Below, one piece after another: positions 8,321-16,995 of a stretch of 33,292 nucleotides of DNA. A program made the translations under genes and the position numbers. The DNA is from a bacterium (lineage in GTDB: Bacteria; UBA10199; JAIBAG01). The DNA is taken from NCBI GenBank assembly GCA_019695305.1, contig JAIBAG010000025.1:1-33292 (forward strand), in the 5' to 3' direction. The notes beneath the pieces are model-generated. The model was given only the letters and a program-made list of their open reading frames with translations, had not been told where the DNA came from and searched no databases. Position 1 is the first letter of the stretch. Each line of letters starts with the position of its first letter.

Positions 8321-9196
8321 TTACACATCCATCTCAACTACCGTGGGCGAACGAGTACGATTAATACGGATAATACCAATACTTGATACAATAATCATCA
8401 GTGCTCCAATAAGCGACCAATGATCGGGCTTTTCGCCCCAAAACAAAAACCCCCAAAGGGCACAGAATAAAACATTGGTATAAGAGTAAGGACTTACAAT
8501 AGAAGCATCGGCAAACTTATAGGCATAGGTTAAAAAAATTTGTGCCAAAGTTGCAATAATGCCAATACCTAAAAGCGCCAACGCCTCGTGGGCATGCGGC
8601 CACAAAAAATGGGGGGCCATCAAAGGGAACGACAGTAACGAACTAAACCAGGCGAAGTGAAAAATAACTGTCATATGATGTTCGGTTTTATGCAGATTTT
8701 TAATGGAGATATAAGCAATAGCCGCAAAAACTCCTGAGGTTAATCCCAGCACGCCCGGTACATTTATCACATTAAAACTAGGTTTAACGATAAAGGCCGC
8801 CCCAATAAGCGCAAAAAATATAAAAAAGAAAAGGAAGCCCGATGGTTTTTCTTTAAGATAAAAAATAGAAATAATGGCCACAAAAACAACCGACGTATTA
8901 TTAAGAATGGAGGCATCAGCCAATGTAATTTTAGTAGTCACATAAAAAGCAAGAACAAGAGCCGTAAACCCGGAGGCCGAACGAATAAACATAGCGGGAG
9001 CATTAATGGGCCAAATTCGAATTTTATGAATAAGCATCCAGGGCAAGAGAAATAAAAACATTAAAAAAGTGCGAAAAAAAACAACTTCATGGGAATTTAA
9101 ACGCACCGTAGAATACTTAACAAGCCCCCCCATAATAGAAAAACAAAAGGAGGCCATCACCATTAGCAAAATTCCATTTTTCTTCAAAGACTGCAT
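8321..9196 (-). CDS. DMT-superfamily (EamA) permease
   Basis: A 291-residue inner-membrane protein with about ten hydrophobic helices arranged as two EamA-like halves, the usual size for drug/metabolite transporters such as RhaT- or YdcZ-type exporters. The first helix (MVMASFCFSIMGGLVKY) and the region around residues 210-235 (LAQIFLTYAYKFADAS) are typical EamA starts and loops. The substrate cannot be inferred. The ATG at 9196 has a GGAAGGGG ribosome site just upstream. It is transcribed away from the RND exporter, with a 74 bp divergent spacer in which no clear promoter could be assigned. Confidence 0.9.
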   Translation of the reverse strand: MQSLKKNGILLMVMASFCFSIMGGLVKYSTVRLNSHEVVFFRTFLMFLFLLPWMLIHKIRIWPINAPAMFIRSASGFTALVLAFYVTTKITLADASILNNTSVVFVAIISIFYLKEKPSGFLFFFIFFALIGAAFIVKPSFNVINVPGVLGLTSGVFAAIAYISIKNLHKTEHHMTVIFHFAWFSSLLSFPLMAPHFLWPHAHEALALLGIGIIATLAQIFLTYAYKFADASIVSPYSYTNVLFCALWGFLFWGEKPDHWSLIGALMIIVSSIGIIRINRTRSPTVVEMDV

Positions 9197-9270
9197 GCCC
9201 CTTCCTACCCCAGCTTGACTGGAGATTCAAAGGAAAAGCTCAACTCTTTACTTCATCGTTTAAATGCATT

Positions 9271-11607
9271 ATGGCTTTAAGCATTGTGCACAAGCTCTAT
9301 TCTATTGTAGACCGCATTATAGAAAACATCATCAAATGGCGTTTTCCCATTTTATTTTTAGGATTCACTATCTTTTTTGCCGCTTTTTACGTTTACGCAC
9401 AAAATCTCACCAATTCCGACAATAGTATGCCCGTGTGGATGAAACACAACGATCCCGTATATGCGTATTACCAAAAATTTACTCAAGAGTTTGATAACGA
9501 TAGATTGTTGGCTGTTTCTATAAGGGTTCCCTATGCTTTTGGGAAAAATGAACTCGAATTTACTAAAAAACTCTCCGAACGTTTTAAGGCCTTAAAACAT
9601 GTAACAAAAGTACTCAGTATCACCGAATACGAAAGTATAAAATCGGAAGACGATTCTTTGGTTATTAAAAAGCCCTTTGAAACTATTCCTCAAAATGAGA
9701 GCGCCATAGAAATTCTAAAAAAGGAAATTACCGAAGATCCGGTTACCGCAGAGATTCTCACCAACACAAAACAAAATATAACAGCGTTTTATTTGTATTT
9801 AGATGTGCACGAGGGAGACATCCAGGCTTCCGACCAAATGATTAATGAAGTGGAACAAATTATTAAGGAAGAAAATAAAAATAATTACGAATATTATATG
9901 GCCGGCCGGCCCGTTGGTGACACTGCTTTTAACCGTTATTCCGTACGTGATCAACGTGTATTTCTACCTTTACTCTTTTTACTCATCACCATCGTTACTT
10001 TTGTATTTTTTAGAAACATTTATGTTTCCATCTTACCCATGACAGTGATGATTTTTACCGTCATTGTCATCATCGCTCTCTATTTTGTTATGGGGAATAC
10101 CTTAAATGCCGTGACAGCCATGATGGGGACCATCCTTATTGCCGTATGCGTGGCCGATAGCGTACACATGATGCTTGCTTATTACGAAAACGAGGCCTTA
10201 TATCCCGACAAGCTAACAGCCATTAAAAACACCGCTCGCCAACTTCTTGTACCCTGTTTTTTTACCGCCCTTACAACATTTGCCGGATTTTTATCGTTTA
10301 ATGCAAGCCCTCTTGTTCCCAACCAAGTGTTAGGGCAATACAGCTCGGCTGGTGTGATGCTGGCTTATGTTCTCACTATTTTCTTTTTACCCATTCTTAT
10401 TTGGTTTTTACCTCGCCATAAATCAAAAATTGCCATCATTATGGATGATGGGGCCATGCAAACAGTTTTAAATAAGGTTTTTAAAATTGTTTCAAAACAT
10501 ACCAATGCAGTTTTTTATTTTTTTATGGCTATCACTCTTATAAGCCTTTGGGGAACAACCAAAGTTGGGGTAGAAACCAATGTGATAGACTATTTTCCTA
10601 AACAGGATAAAACCCGTCAGGGTATTGATCACTTTGAACAAGAACTCTCTGGCGCTAATACAGCCGAACTTATTATTGAAAGTACTAATAAAAACTACAG
10701 CCCCGCTGTTGATCCTGTTTTTTTAAACAAACTGGAAACATTTATTAAAAAATCTGGCAATAATCATAGCTATTTTATTGCCAAAACCATTACCTATTCG
10801 GAATATGTTAAAAAACTAAACCAGGCTTTTCATAATAACGATCCGGCTTATTACAGTATCCCCAATACAACTGATGAAATTGCTCAACTATTACTGCTGG
10901 CCGAAAGCGCCGGCGATCGTGAAATTGCTCGCTATAAAACTGTTGATAATCAAAAAATTAGAATCAACATTAAAAGCCACTGGCGCTCCAGCGAATCCAT
11001 GCACAAATTTTCAAAAACTTTTACTAAAGAAGCACAACAGGCTTTCTCAGAATTTCCAGTAAAAGTACAAGAAACAGGCGGCAATATTGTGTGGCTGGAA
11101 GTGGATGACAATTTACTAAAAGCTGAATATCAAAGCTTTAGCACAGCTCTAGTATCGGTACTTGTGATGATGATACTGGTATTACGCAGCCTTAAGGGTG
11201 GCATCATCACCATGATACCCAATGTAATTCCTATTTTTATTACCTTAGGCCTTATGGGCCTTTTTGACATTAAACTCAATATTGCAACCGTGATGACAGC
11301 GGGAATTTCTATTGGCATCACAGTTGATGACAGTATTCACTATTTGATGAAGTTTAAAAAGCTGGTGGTTCTTCATAAAGACTACGAAAAAGCTATTTTG
11401 GAAACTAACAAGAGTATTGGTACTGCCGTTATTTTTACATCAGTTGTATTGGTGCTTGGGTTTGGCGTGTTGGGGTTAAGTAATTTTCAACCCATGAAAA
11501 ACTTTGGTGCGGCTACAAGTTTTACATTGTTTATTTCAATTTTTACGGAAATATTTTTAATGCCGGTTTTGTTGTTAAAATTTAAACCCTTTAAAACTGA
11601 TATTTAA
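9271..11607 (+). CDS. RND-superfamily exporter (MMPL / COG1033 type)
   Basis: The 778-residue protein has the duplicated RND layout: one helix (about 27-45), a large periplasmic loop to about 230, five helices, a seventh helix near 410, a second periplasmic loop, then five more helices. Each half contains the conserved RND segment with acidic residues in the helix 4 region (VCVADSVHMM near 292 and ITVDDSIHYL near 686) that carry proton flow. This smaller form belongs to the predicted lipid/hydrophobe exporters (MMPL/HpnN-like) and not to the drug-efflux AcrB form, which is about 1000 residues and travels with a membrane-fusion gene, absent here. The cargo is unknown. No Shine-Dalgarno sequence is visible. 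The stop codon overlaps that of corA. Confidence 0.88.
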   Translation: MALSIVHKLYSIVDRIIENIIKWRFPILFLGFTIFFAAFYVYAQNLTNSDNSMPVWMKHNDPVYAYYQKFTQEFDNDRLLAVSIRVPYAFGKNELEFTKKLSERFKALKHVTKVLSITEYESIKSEDDSLVIKKPFETIPQNESAIEILKKEITEDPVTAEILTNTKQNITAFYLYLDVHEGDIQASDQMINEVEQIIKEENKNNYEYYMAGRPVGDTAFNRYSVRDQRVFLPLLFLLITIVTFVFFRNIYVSILPMTVMIFTVIVIIALYFVMGNTLNAVTAMMGTILIAVCVADSVHMMLAYYENEALYPDKLTAIKNTARQLLVPCFFTALTTFAGFLSFNASPLVPNQVLGQYSSAGVMLAYVLTIFFLPILIWFLPRHKSKIAIIMDDGAMQTVLNKVFKIVSKHTNAVFYFFMAITLISLWGTTKVGVETNVIDYFPKQDKTRQGIDHFEQELSGANTAELIIESTNKNYSPAVDPVFLNKLETFIKKSGNNHSYFIAKTITYSEYVKKLNQAFHNNDPAYYSIPNTTDEIAQLLLLAESAGDREIARYKTVDNQKIRINIKSHWRSSESMHKFSKTFTKEAQQAFSEFPVKVQETGGNIVWLEVDDNLLKAEYQSFSTALVSVLVMMILVLRSLKGGIITMIPNVIPIFITLGLMGLFDIKLNIATVMTAGISIGITVDDSIHYLMKFKKLVVLHKDYEKAILETNKSIGTAVIFTSVVLVLGFGVLGLSNFQPMKNFGAATSFTLFISIFTEIFLMPVLLLKFKPFKTDI

Positions 11608-12677
11608 AACCACTTTTTCTTTTTGAAAAAAACAACCATCCCCAATGTTAAAACAGTCATAAAAATCCAAACGGCAGGATAACCAAATTCCCATCTTAGC
11701 TCAGGCATAAAATCAAAGTTCATCCCATACACCCCCACTATAAAAGTAAGCGGCATAAAAATGGTGGCCATCAAAGTTAAGGTTTTCATCACACTGTTTT
11801 GCTGATTACTAATAGTTGTTAGATAAATATCCATCAAACCCTGCACCATATCGCGATCGGTTTCTACGGTTTCCATAATTTGAACAGCATGATCGTACAC
11901 ATCTCTAAAATATTTTTTTGTACCAGGAGCTACCAACTGAGACTCTGTTCTATCTAAAAACAACATAACTTCACGCAAAGGCCACAACGAACGCCTAAGC
12001 GTGATAAGATTTTTTTTAAGATGATGGATGGTACTTAAAAATTGAGAGCTAAGCTCATGCGTTACAGCCTCATCGGTTTCTTCAATAACATCGCCCAGTT
12101 TTTCTAAACACTCAAAGTAATGATCTACAATAACATCCAAAAGTGAATAGAGCAAAAAGTCGGTACCACGCTCTATTAAAGTACCTGCACCTGTTTTAAT
12201 TCTATCCCGAAGAGAATTAAAAACATCGCCCTGAAACCCTTCCTGAAATGAAACCAGCCAGTTGGGGCCCACAATAAAACTCACCTGTTCTGAAAAAACT
12301 TCCCGCTTTACCTCGTCAAAACGAAGCATTTTAAGAACCAAATAAATATAAGACCCAAAATCTTCAATTTTGGGTCTTTGGTTAGAGTTCATCACATCTT
12401 CTAACACTAGCGGATGAATATTAAGCTCTTTACCCAAATATGCTACAAGCGCCGTATCGTGAATACCTTCCACATTTAACCATTCCACATGGTTAGCTTG
12501 GGATGCCAACTTAAAGCTAAGTGGATTTTCTAACACTTGCTGCACGCAAGTGCCTTTCCCATAATAAAAACGCTCTACAATAACCGGAGCCTTGGGCTCT
12601 TCACCTACATACACTAAACTTCCGGGGGGAAGACCCTTCTTTTTAGAGCGGCGGCTTTTACTTTTTAAAAGCGTCAT
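11604..12677 (-). CDS. corA: CorA-family magnesium/divalent-cation channel
   Basis: A 357-residue protein with a cytoplasmic N-terminal domain of alpha/beta and long helices, ending in two membrane helices. The signature YGMN (GMN at 318-320) closes the first helix, and a basic tail KKKKWF ends the protein. CorA pentamers conduct Mg2+, Co2+ or Zn2+ into the cytoplasm. The ATG overlaps the stop codon of the upstream APC permease as ATGA, so translation is coupled. Its own stop TAA shares bases with the convergent exporter's stop TAA. Metal specificity cannot be told from sequence. Confidence 0.93.
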   Translation of the reverse strand: MTLLKSKSRRSKKKGLPPGSLVYVGEEPKAPVIVERFYYGKGTCVQQVLENPLSFKLASQANHVEWLNVEGIHDTALVAYLGKELNIHPLVLEDVMNSNQRPKIEDFGSYIYLVLKMLRFDEVKREVFSEQVSFIVGPNWLVSFQEGFQGDVFNSLRDRIKTGAGTLIERGTDFLLYSLLDVIVDHYFECLEKLGDVIEETDEAVTHELSSQFLSTIHHLKKNLITLRRSLWPLREVMLFLDRTESQLVAPGTKKYFRDVYDHAVQIMETVETDRDMVQGLMDIYLTTISNQQNSVMKTLTLMATIFMPLTFIVGVYGMNFDFMPELRWEFGYPAVWIFMTVLTLGMVVFFKKKKWF

Positions 12678-14509
12678 ATATTTTTATATTTTTCAATACG
12701 GAAATTAACATTGGGAAAATGCTTGGGCATTTTCATAAACTGATACACCATCACGCCAATAGAAAAACGATCAAGCCACGAAGATGTGGGCCATCCAAAA
12801 TGAACTGTAATATTTTTTTGAGATAATTCGTAAAGAACCAGATGCAAAATAGCCACTATACTATTGTAAATGCTGGCGCCTTTAAGTGGCAGGCGAAAAT
12901 GGTTTGGCGCTAAACGCGGCGGAATAGGTCTGCGTGGCGAATAAAATGTAATAAAAACCGAAGTGCCATAAAGTTTTTCTTGGGGGGAATCAAACGGGCG
13001 TTTAAAATAAAGCTGCACATTATCATCGCTTGCTTCGGCAATATAAAAAAGAATATCCATGGGGTTTTCACCCTGTTCAATTTGAACAAACTCGGGAGAT
13101 TTTTTGCGCGTGCCGTAAATGCCCACCATCAAAAACAAAATGCTCACAAAAAACCAAAGAAAAAATCCAACAGGCTTATGATAGGAGAGATAAACAAAGC
13201 ATGAAAAAATAATGATGAAAAAAACAAGTGTACCGCTGCGACTCACGTTAAAAGCACTCACTTCTTTAGTGCCCATAAAATAACGGTAAATAAGGAGAGA
13301 GGCGAGATTAATAACGAAACTAGCCACCAAACCCACCGCATACATTTCGGCCAGCATTTTTTGCCCGCCTTGGGTTACATAGATGATGATAGAAAAGAAA
13401 ATGGCACTGGCAATATGAATGCGATAAAGCGAGTCACGTTCGTTGGTTTTAATAATCCAATGAAAACCATAACGATGGGCCACACGTTCTAACAGCTCGC
13501 TACTAGCTACAAAGGCCGTATTAACAGCCATAGTAAGTGTAGCAAAAGCTACCAGTGAAAAAATCATACTAAAGGTCTTACCACCTAAAAGGTTAGCAAA
13601 ATGCGGGATTAAATCGCCTTCGTGCTCCAAAAAATTGATGCCAGGAGCCGACAGTACCAACACACTCACAAGCGGTGTTAAAATACCTACCGTAAGAGCC
13701 AAAAACATATAGGCCTTGGCTACCACTTTCCAGTTTTCAACAAGACTGGCCGTTTGCAATACCGATTCAATTCCGGAATAAGCCAAAATACAACTGGAGA
13801 TTGCTCCAATAAAAAAGAAATAACCGCTAAAAACTCCGTGTCCTTTAAAAGAAGTAATTGTGTCTGTAACCCCAGTGGCAAAAGCTGTAACGGGATTGCT
13901 ACCAAAATGAATAAAGCCCAAAAGGATCAGATTTAAAAATACAACGGCAGTGATAAGAAACGTAGCAAAGGTTACTTTGGTATTTTCACGAATCCCGTAA
14001 ATATTAAGGCCGGCAATAAGCCAAATGACCCCCATCTCTACCGCCAGCTTTCCAGATAAACCCAATTCTACAAAAGGGGTTAAATTTTCAATAGCCGAAA
14101 CCGATGATAGAGCCGCCGTTAAGGTATAATCCACCATAATGGATGCCACCGCTACAAACGACATCACAGGCCCTAACACCAAATAAGAAAAATTATAAAC
14201 CCCGCCACCTTTTAAATTATGCACATCCAAAATTTCGGCAATTTCCACCATGCGCGTGGTCATGTAATGGATAAAAAGTGCGGTAAAGGGAATGAAAACA
14301 ATAGCCGCAACGCCAATGTAACGATGGGCTTCGCTGGGAGCATAAAAAATACTGGTGAGCTCATCCATAAGAGTAATAACTCCCACAGCAAGCCAGGTAA
14401 GCCACCACTGGCCTCCTTTAAAATTACTGAGTAAATTACGACGTGTAAAAAGATAAATAGCTCCCGAAACCAGGATCAGATTCAATAAGGTGAGTAGAGC
14501 AACTTTCAT
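12674..14509 (-). CDS. APC-superfamily permease with C-terminal soluble domain
   Basis: A 611-residue inner-membrane protein with about twelve helices covering residues 1-465 and then roughly 145 hydrophilic residues of unrecognised type. The membrane part resembles the amino acid-polyamine-organocation family (COG0531), with DELTSIFYAPSEAHRYIG near residue 49 in the first broken helix and a helix-6 region around SGIESVLQTA near 241-250. The extra tail could be a regulatory domain. The substrate could be an amino acid or a cation. A -10 like TATACT (plus-strand 14529-14534) lies 20 bases before the ATG without a clear -35. The gene overlaps corA by four bases, suggesting a shared task in ion handling. 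Confidence 0.85.
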   Translation of the reverse strand: MKVALLTLLNLILVSGAIYLFTRRNLLSNFKGGQWWLTWLAVGVITLMDELTSIFYAPSEAHRYIGVAAIVFIPFTALFIHYMTTRMVEIAEILDVHNLKGGGVYNFSYLVLGPVMSFVAVASIMVDYTLTAALSSVSAIENLTPFVELGLSGKLAVEMGVIWLIAGLNIYGIRENTKVTFATFLITAVVFLNLILLGFIHFGSNPVTAFATGVTDTITSFKGHGVFSGYFFFIGAISSCILAYSGIESVLQTASLVENWKVVAKAYMFLALTVGILTPLVSVLVLSAPGINFLEHEGDLIPHFANLLGGKTFSMIFSLVAFATLTMAVNTAFVASSELLERVAHRYGFHWIIKTNERDSLYRIHIASAIFFSIIIYVTQGGQKMLAEMYAVGLVASFVINLASLLIYRYFMGTKEVSAFNVSRSGTLVFFIIIFSCFVYLSYHKPVGFFLWFFVSILFLMVGIYGTRKKSPEFVQIEQGENPMDILFYIAEASDDNVQLYFKRPFDSPQEKLYGTSVFITFYSPRRPIPPRLAPNHFRLPLKGASIYNSIVAILHLVLYELSQKNITVHFGWPTSSWLDRFSIGVMVYQFMKMPKHFPNVNFRIEKYKNI

Positions 14510-14642
14510 ATTTTGAAACTCTAGTTTTAGTATAGCTCAAATTAAAGTACAAGCGCTTCGTACAGCATCAAGACTTTAAGTATCCTTAAAAAATGAACTT
14601 TTTAACAAGTTGATTAAAAATAGGGCAAAAAATAATAAATAT
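14510..14642. other. Divergent spacer between the permease and the [2Fe-2S] ferredoxin
   Basis: AT-rich non-coding DNA. A possible minus-strand -10 TATACT for the permease is at 14529-14534; no matching -35 is seen. No repeat or hairpin of note apart from the short palindrome AAGCGCTT at 14553-14560. Confidence 0.4.
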
Positions 14643-14671
14643 TTGACATAACATAGTCTGCCGCCTATTTT
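14643..14671 (+). promoter_or_regulatory. Candidate promoter of the [2Fe-2S] ferredoxin
   Basis: A perfect TTGACA at 14643-14648 is followed after 17 bases by TATTTT (14666-14671), four of six to the -10 consensus. The ferredoxin ATG is only 13 bases past the -10, so a start about seven bases downstream gives a leader of about seven bases, with AGGA falling in the discriminator. The message would be leaderless or nearly so. Confidence 0.4.
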
Positions 14672-14684
14672 AGGAAAATCCCTC

Positions 14685-14963
14685 ATGCCAAAAGTAACTT
14701 TTATAACTGATAATTTAACCGTTGAAGTGCCTACGGGGTCTAAAATCCCGGACGTGGTAGATGAATGTGGTGCCTCTCTCCCCTTTGGTTGCCGCATGGG
14801 GAGCTGCGGTACTTGCCGTTGCATTATTGTAAAAGGGAGTGAAAATTTAAATAAACAAACAGAGGCCGAAGTAGAACTATTTAGCAATTTAACATCGGTA
14901 GGCTTGGATGAACGGCTTGGTTGTCAGCTAGTGGTAAAAGGCGATGTGACCATTCGGTCTTAA
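14685..14963 (+). CDS. Plant-type [2Fe-2S] ferredoxin
   Basis: A 92-residue soluble electron carrier of the beta-grasp type. Cluster ligands are C36, C41 and C44 in the pattern C-x4-C-x2-C (CRMGSCGTC) and C80 in LGCQL. This is the chloroplast/plant-type spacing, not the adrenodoxin/Isc spacing (C-x5-C). An extra cysteine C46 follows the third ligand and C28 lies upstream. The partner reductase or oxygenase is not in the neighbourhood, and the gene is a single unit between two minus-strand genes. Confidence 0.92.
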   Translation: MPKVTFITDNLTVEVPTGSKIPDVVDECGASLPFGCRMGSCGTCRCIIVKGSENLNKQTEAEVELFSNLTSVGLDERLGCQLVVKGDVTIRS

Positions 14964-14971
14964 TCGTGTAA

Positions 14972-15925
14972 TCAATCGTGCCAATAAATATCAAAATTGC
15001 GGGCATCTAGGCTTAACTGCGTATTCCATTGGCGGATTTTTTCGGCAATTTGTGGCATGAGACTATCGGCCATAAACTGCATGAGGGAATCAATTTTGGA
15101 ATAATTATTGTGAAGCGGATCAAGGAAATAAACGGGAAATTCTTTTTCAATGGAGCTGCCCGATTTTTTAAGATCGGACAAGCGTGTTAAAGCAGCCTCT
15201 AAAAAAGTATACCCCATAATGTGCGCGTTACGCGAAAGCGTAACAGGCGTTAAATTGGGAGCATGATGGAAAAAATCAATAAAGGCCGATTCGTAAATAA
15301 GATCGAACCCAATGGTAATAAAATCGCGGCGTGTGCCATCGGGATTATAAAGTGAAATAAGTTGCGTTTGCGTGAGAGGCTCGGCCGAGGCCGTTAAGTA
15401 CGTTTGAGACAATACTTCTTCCTGAATACTTTTGCGAAACACAATGTATTGCGAATGCGGATAAATACGTTTTTCTCGGTTGCCGGTAATATAATCGAGT
15501 GCCGAGAGATTCACGTCTATAAAAACACGGGCAAAAAACTGGTTAAAGCCTTCAATATATTTTAAGTCGTACGAATGCATCTCCACATTTTCGGCTTCCA
15601 TGGGGTTGGGAGGAGAATCGTATACAATTTTCTTTTGGGATAATTTGGCTTTAGAAGATAAGGATCGCAGTTCTTCGATGGGCACTTGAAAGAAAAGACC
15701 CGACACTCTGATTAAACGCTTGCGGATATTGGTGCGGTCTTCGTGCGTTACATCCCACTTATAAAAATTCATCAAATCTTTATAAAGAATTTTTAAAAAA
15801 CCTTCTTTGTAATGTTTAAAATCTTTGGCGTCTTTGTCCATTTGAACAAAGTTTTTAAGAATGTCCCGTTCGTCATCACTAAACGGTTCAAACTGCTGCG
15901 CCAGTAATTTTCCAAGATCGGTCAT
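14972..15925 (-). CDS. Hypothetical protein, family not recognised
   Basis: This 317-residue protein has no signal peptide, membrane segment or catalytic motif that I recognise. It is rich in charged and aromatic residues, looks soluble and mostly helical, and ends in a run including DIYWHD. Several FFARVF / DFFHHAP aromatic patches could form a hydrophobic core. Its ATG lacks a good ribosome site. It ends eight bases from the convergent ferredoxin stop, and lies 66 bp after the acyltransferase on the same strand, so the two may be cotranscribed. It codes in typical fashion for the region, with no sign of decay. Function is unknown. Confidence 0.75.
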   Translation of the reverse strand: MTDLGKLLAQQFEPFSDDERDILKNFVQMDKDAKDFKHYKEGFLKILYKDLMNFYKWDVTHEDRTNIRKRLIRVSGLFFQVPIEELRSLSSKAKLSQKKIVYDSPPNPMEAENVEMHSYDLKYIEGFNQFFARVFIDVNLSALDYITGNREKRIYPHSQYIVFRKSIQEEVLSQTYLTASAEPLTQTQLISLYNPDGTRRDFITIGFDLIYESAFIDFFHHAPNLTPVTLSRNAHIMGYTFLEAALTRLSDLKKSGSSIEKEFPVYFLDPLHNNYSKIDSLMQFMADSLMPQIAEKIRQWNTQLSLDARNFDIYWHD

Positions 15926-15991
15926 AAATTAAAAATTGGGCTATTGTTACAAAGCAACAGTTTAGCCTTATTTTTGAGTGTTTTCCAGTAG

Positions 15992-16741
15992 TTATTTAGA
16001 AGATTTTTGAGCCATATCCTGAAGCTCCTTCATAGACCGAATCACTTCTTTGTGGATACGCAGCACCTGTTTGGGCTTACTTTCGCCCTTTTTAGGGGTT
16101 ACAGGGATGGGTTTTCCCACGTAATGGGTAAGTTTTTTGGGATATGGCAAGAGGCCAATGCCATGAAAAAGGGGTAGGGAAAAACGGGTGGCCTCCAGTA
16201 TTTTAATGCGTAATTTTAAGAGAAAAGTGGAGTTATCGTATACATCATTAACCGCCGGGCAATTGCTGGGAACAATAGGAACCCCGGCATCACACGCTAA
16301 TTTCACAAAACCTTTACGGCGCTCCCAAGGAATACGCTTCATGCCGGGCTGACATACAAGCCCCTCGTAAATACCCCCGGGGGCCAGCATCACAATTTGC
16401 TTTTGCTTGAGCAAAGCCTGAGCGTTTTTAGGGTTCGCATTTACCGCCCCGCTTTTTAAAAAAAACTCACGCACTAAAGGGATATCAAACAAAAATCCAG
16501 CCCCCAAACCACGGGGATAAATCCCCTTATCCATCATCTTTTTGGCCAATAAAAACCCATGCCAGGGGATAATGCCGTGGTTCATCACCAGGAGACACCC
16601 GGTATTTTTGGGTATATTCTCAAGCCCTACTACTTGATAGCGAAAATACTTTTCCAGTACTTTAAAAGCCCCTTTAACCCGATTAATAAAATCGGGGTCG
16701 TGATGATGGAGTTGGTTACGGATGTGAAGTTTTTTGCTCAT
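15992..16741 (-). CDS. PlsC/LPLAT-like acyltransferase with altered HxxxxD motif
   Basis: A protein of 249 residues from the ATG at 16741; an in-frame TTG at 16786 would add 15 residues, but neither start has a clear ribosome site. The layout fits the lysophospholipid acyltransferase/DGAT-like family that moves acyl chains from acyl-CoA or acyl-ACP to glycerolipids at the inner membrane. Motif I reads NHGIIPWHG (N54-G62), where related bacterial proteins have a form such as NHSGGxPWDG: the histidine is kept but the aspartate appears replaced by His61. Motif III APGGIYEG is intact near residues 120-127. Altered catalysis is possible. It sits between the unrecognised protein and the FG-GAP lipoprotein on the same strand. 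Confidence 0.8.
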   Translation of the reverse strand: MSKKLHIRNQLHHHDPDFINRVKGAFKVLEKYFRYQVVGLENIPKNTGCLLVMNHGIIPWHGFLLAKKMMDKGIYPRGLGAGFLFDIPLVREFFLKSGAVNANPKNAQALLKQKQIVMLAPGGIYEGLVCQPGMKRIPWERRKGFVKLACDAGVPIVPSNCPAVNDVYDNSTFLLKLRIKILEATRFSLPLFHGIGLLPYPKKLTHYVGKPIPVTPKKGESKPKQVLRIHKEVIRSMKELQDMAQKSSK

Positions 16742-16888
16742 ACTCGGTTGCGAGCTGGGATATAGCAAACGGAATAAAACCTGCAAGTGTTATGGAAAAA
16801 ATTGAGATGCGCACCTGAATATGACTCTTAGACTGATTAAGCCTACGTATAAGCTGTTGAAATAAGAAACGTTTATAGTCTTTTTCTG

Positions 16889-16912
16889 ATTTACTCACCA
16901 TGCTGAGTAAAT
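16889..16912 (-). promoter_or_regulatory. Perfect inverted repeat upstream of the acyltransferase
   Basis: ATTTACTCA (16889-16897) and TGAGTAAAT (16904-16912) are perfectly complementary with a 6-base spacer. It lies between the lipoprotein gene and the acyltransferase. No T run follows on the minus strand, so a protein-binding site is as likely as an RNA hairpin. Confidence 0.35.
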
Positions 16913-16995
16913 GTAAGGAGGGTAATTAGAAAGGCTGCGCTTTTAAAATGCGTTGTTAAATAAGATGAGAGATATTGTGCACAGTCATTCCAAAA

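Noticed and set aside
16716-16901. 61-residue minus-strand frame with a hydrophobic stretch
   Set aside because: It overlaps the acyltransferase start region in another frame, has no ribosome site, and its ATG lies in the inverted repeat at 16889-16912.
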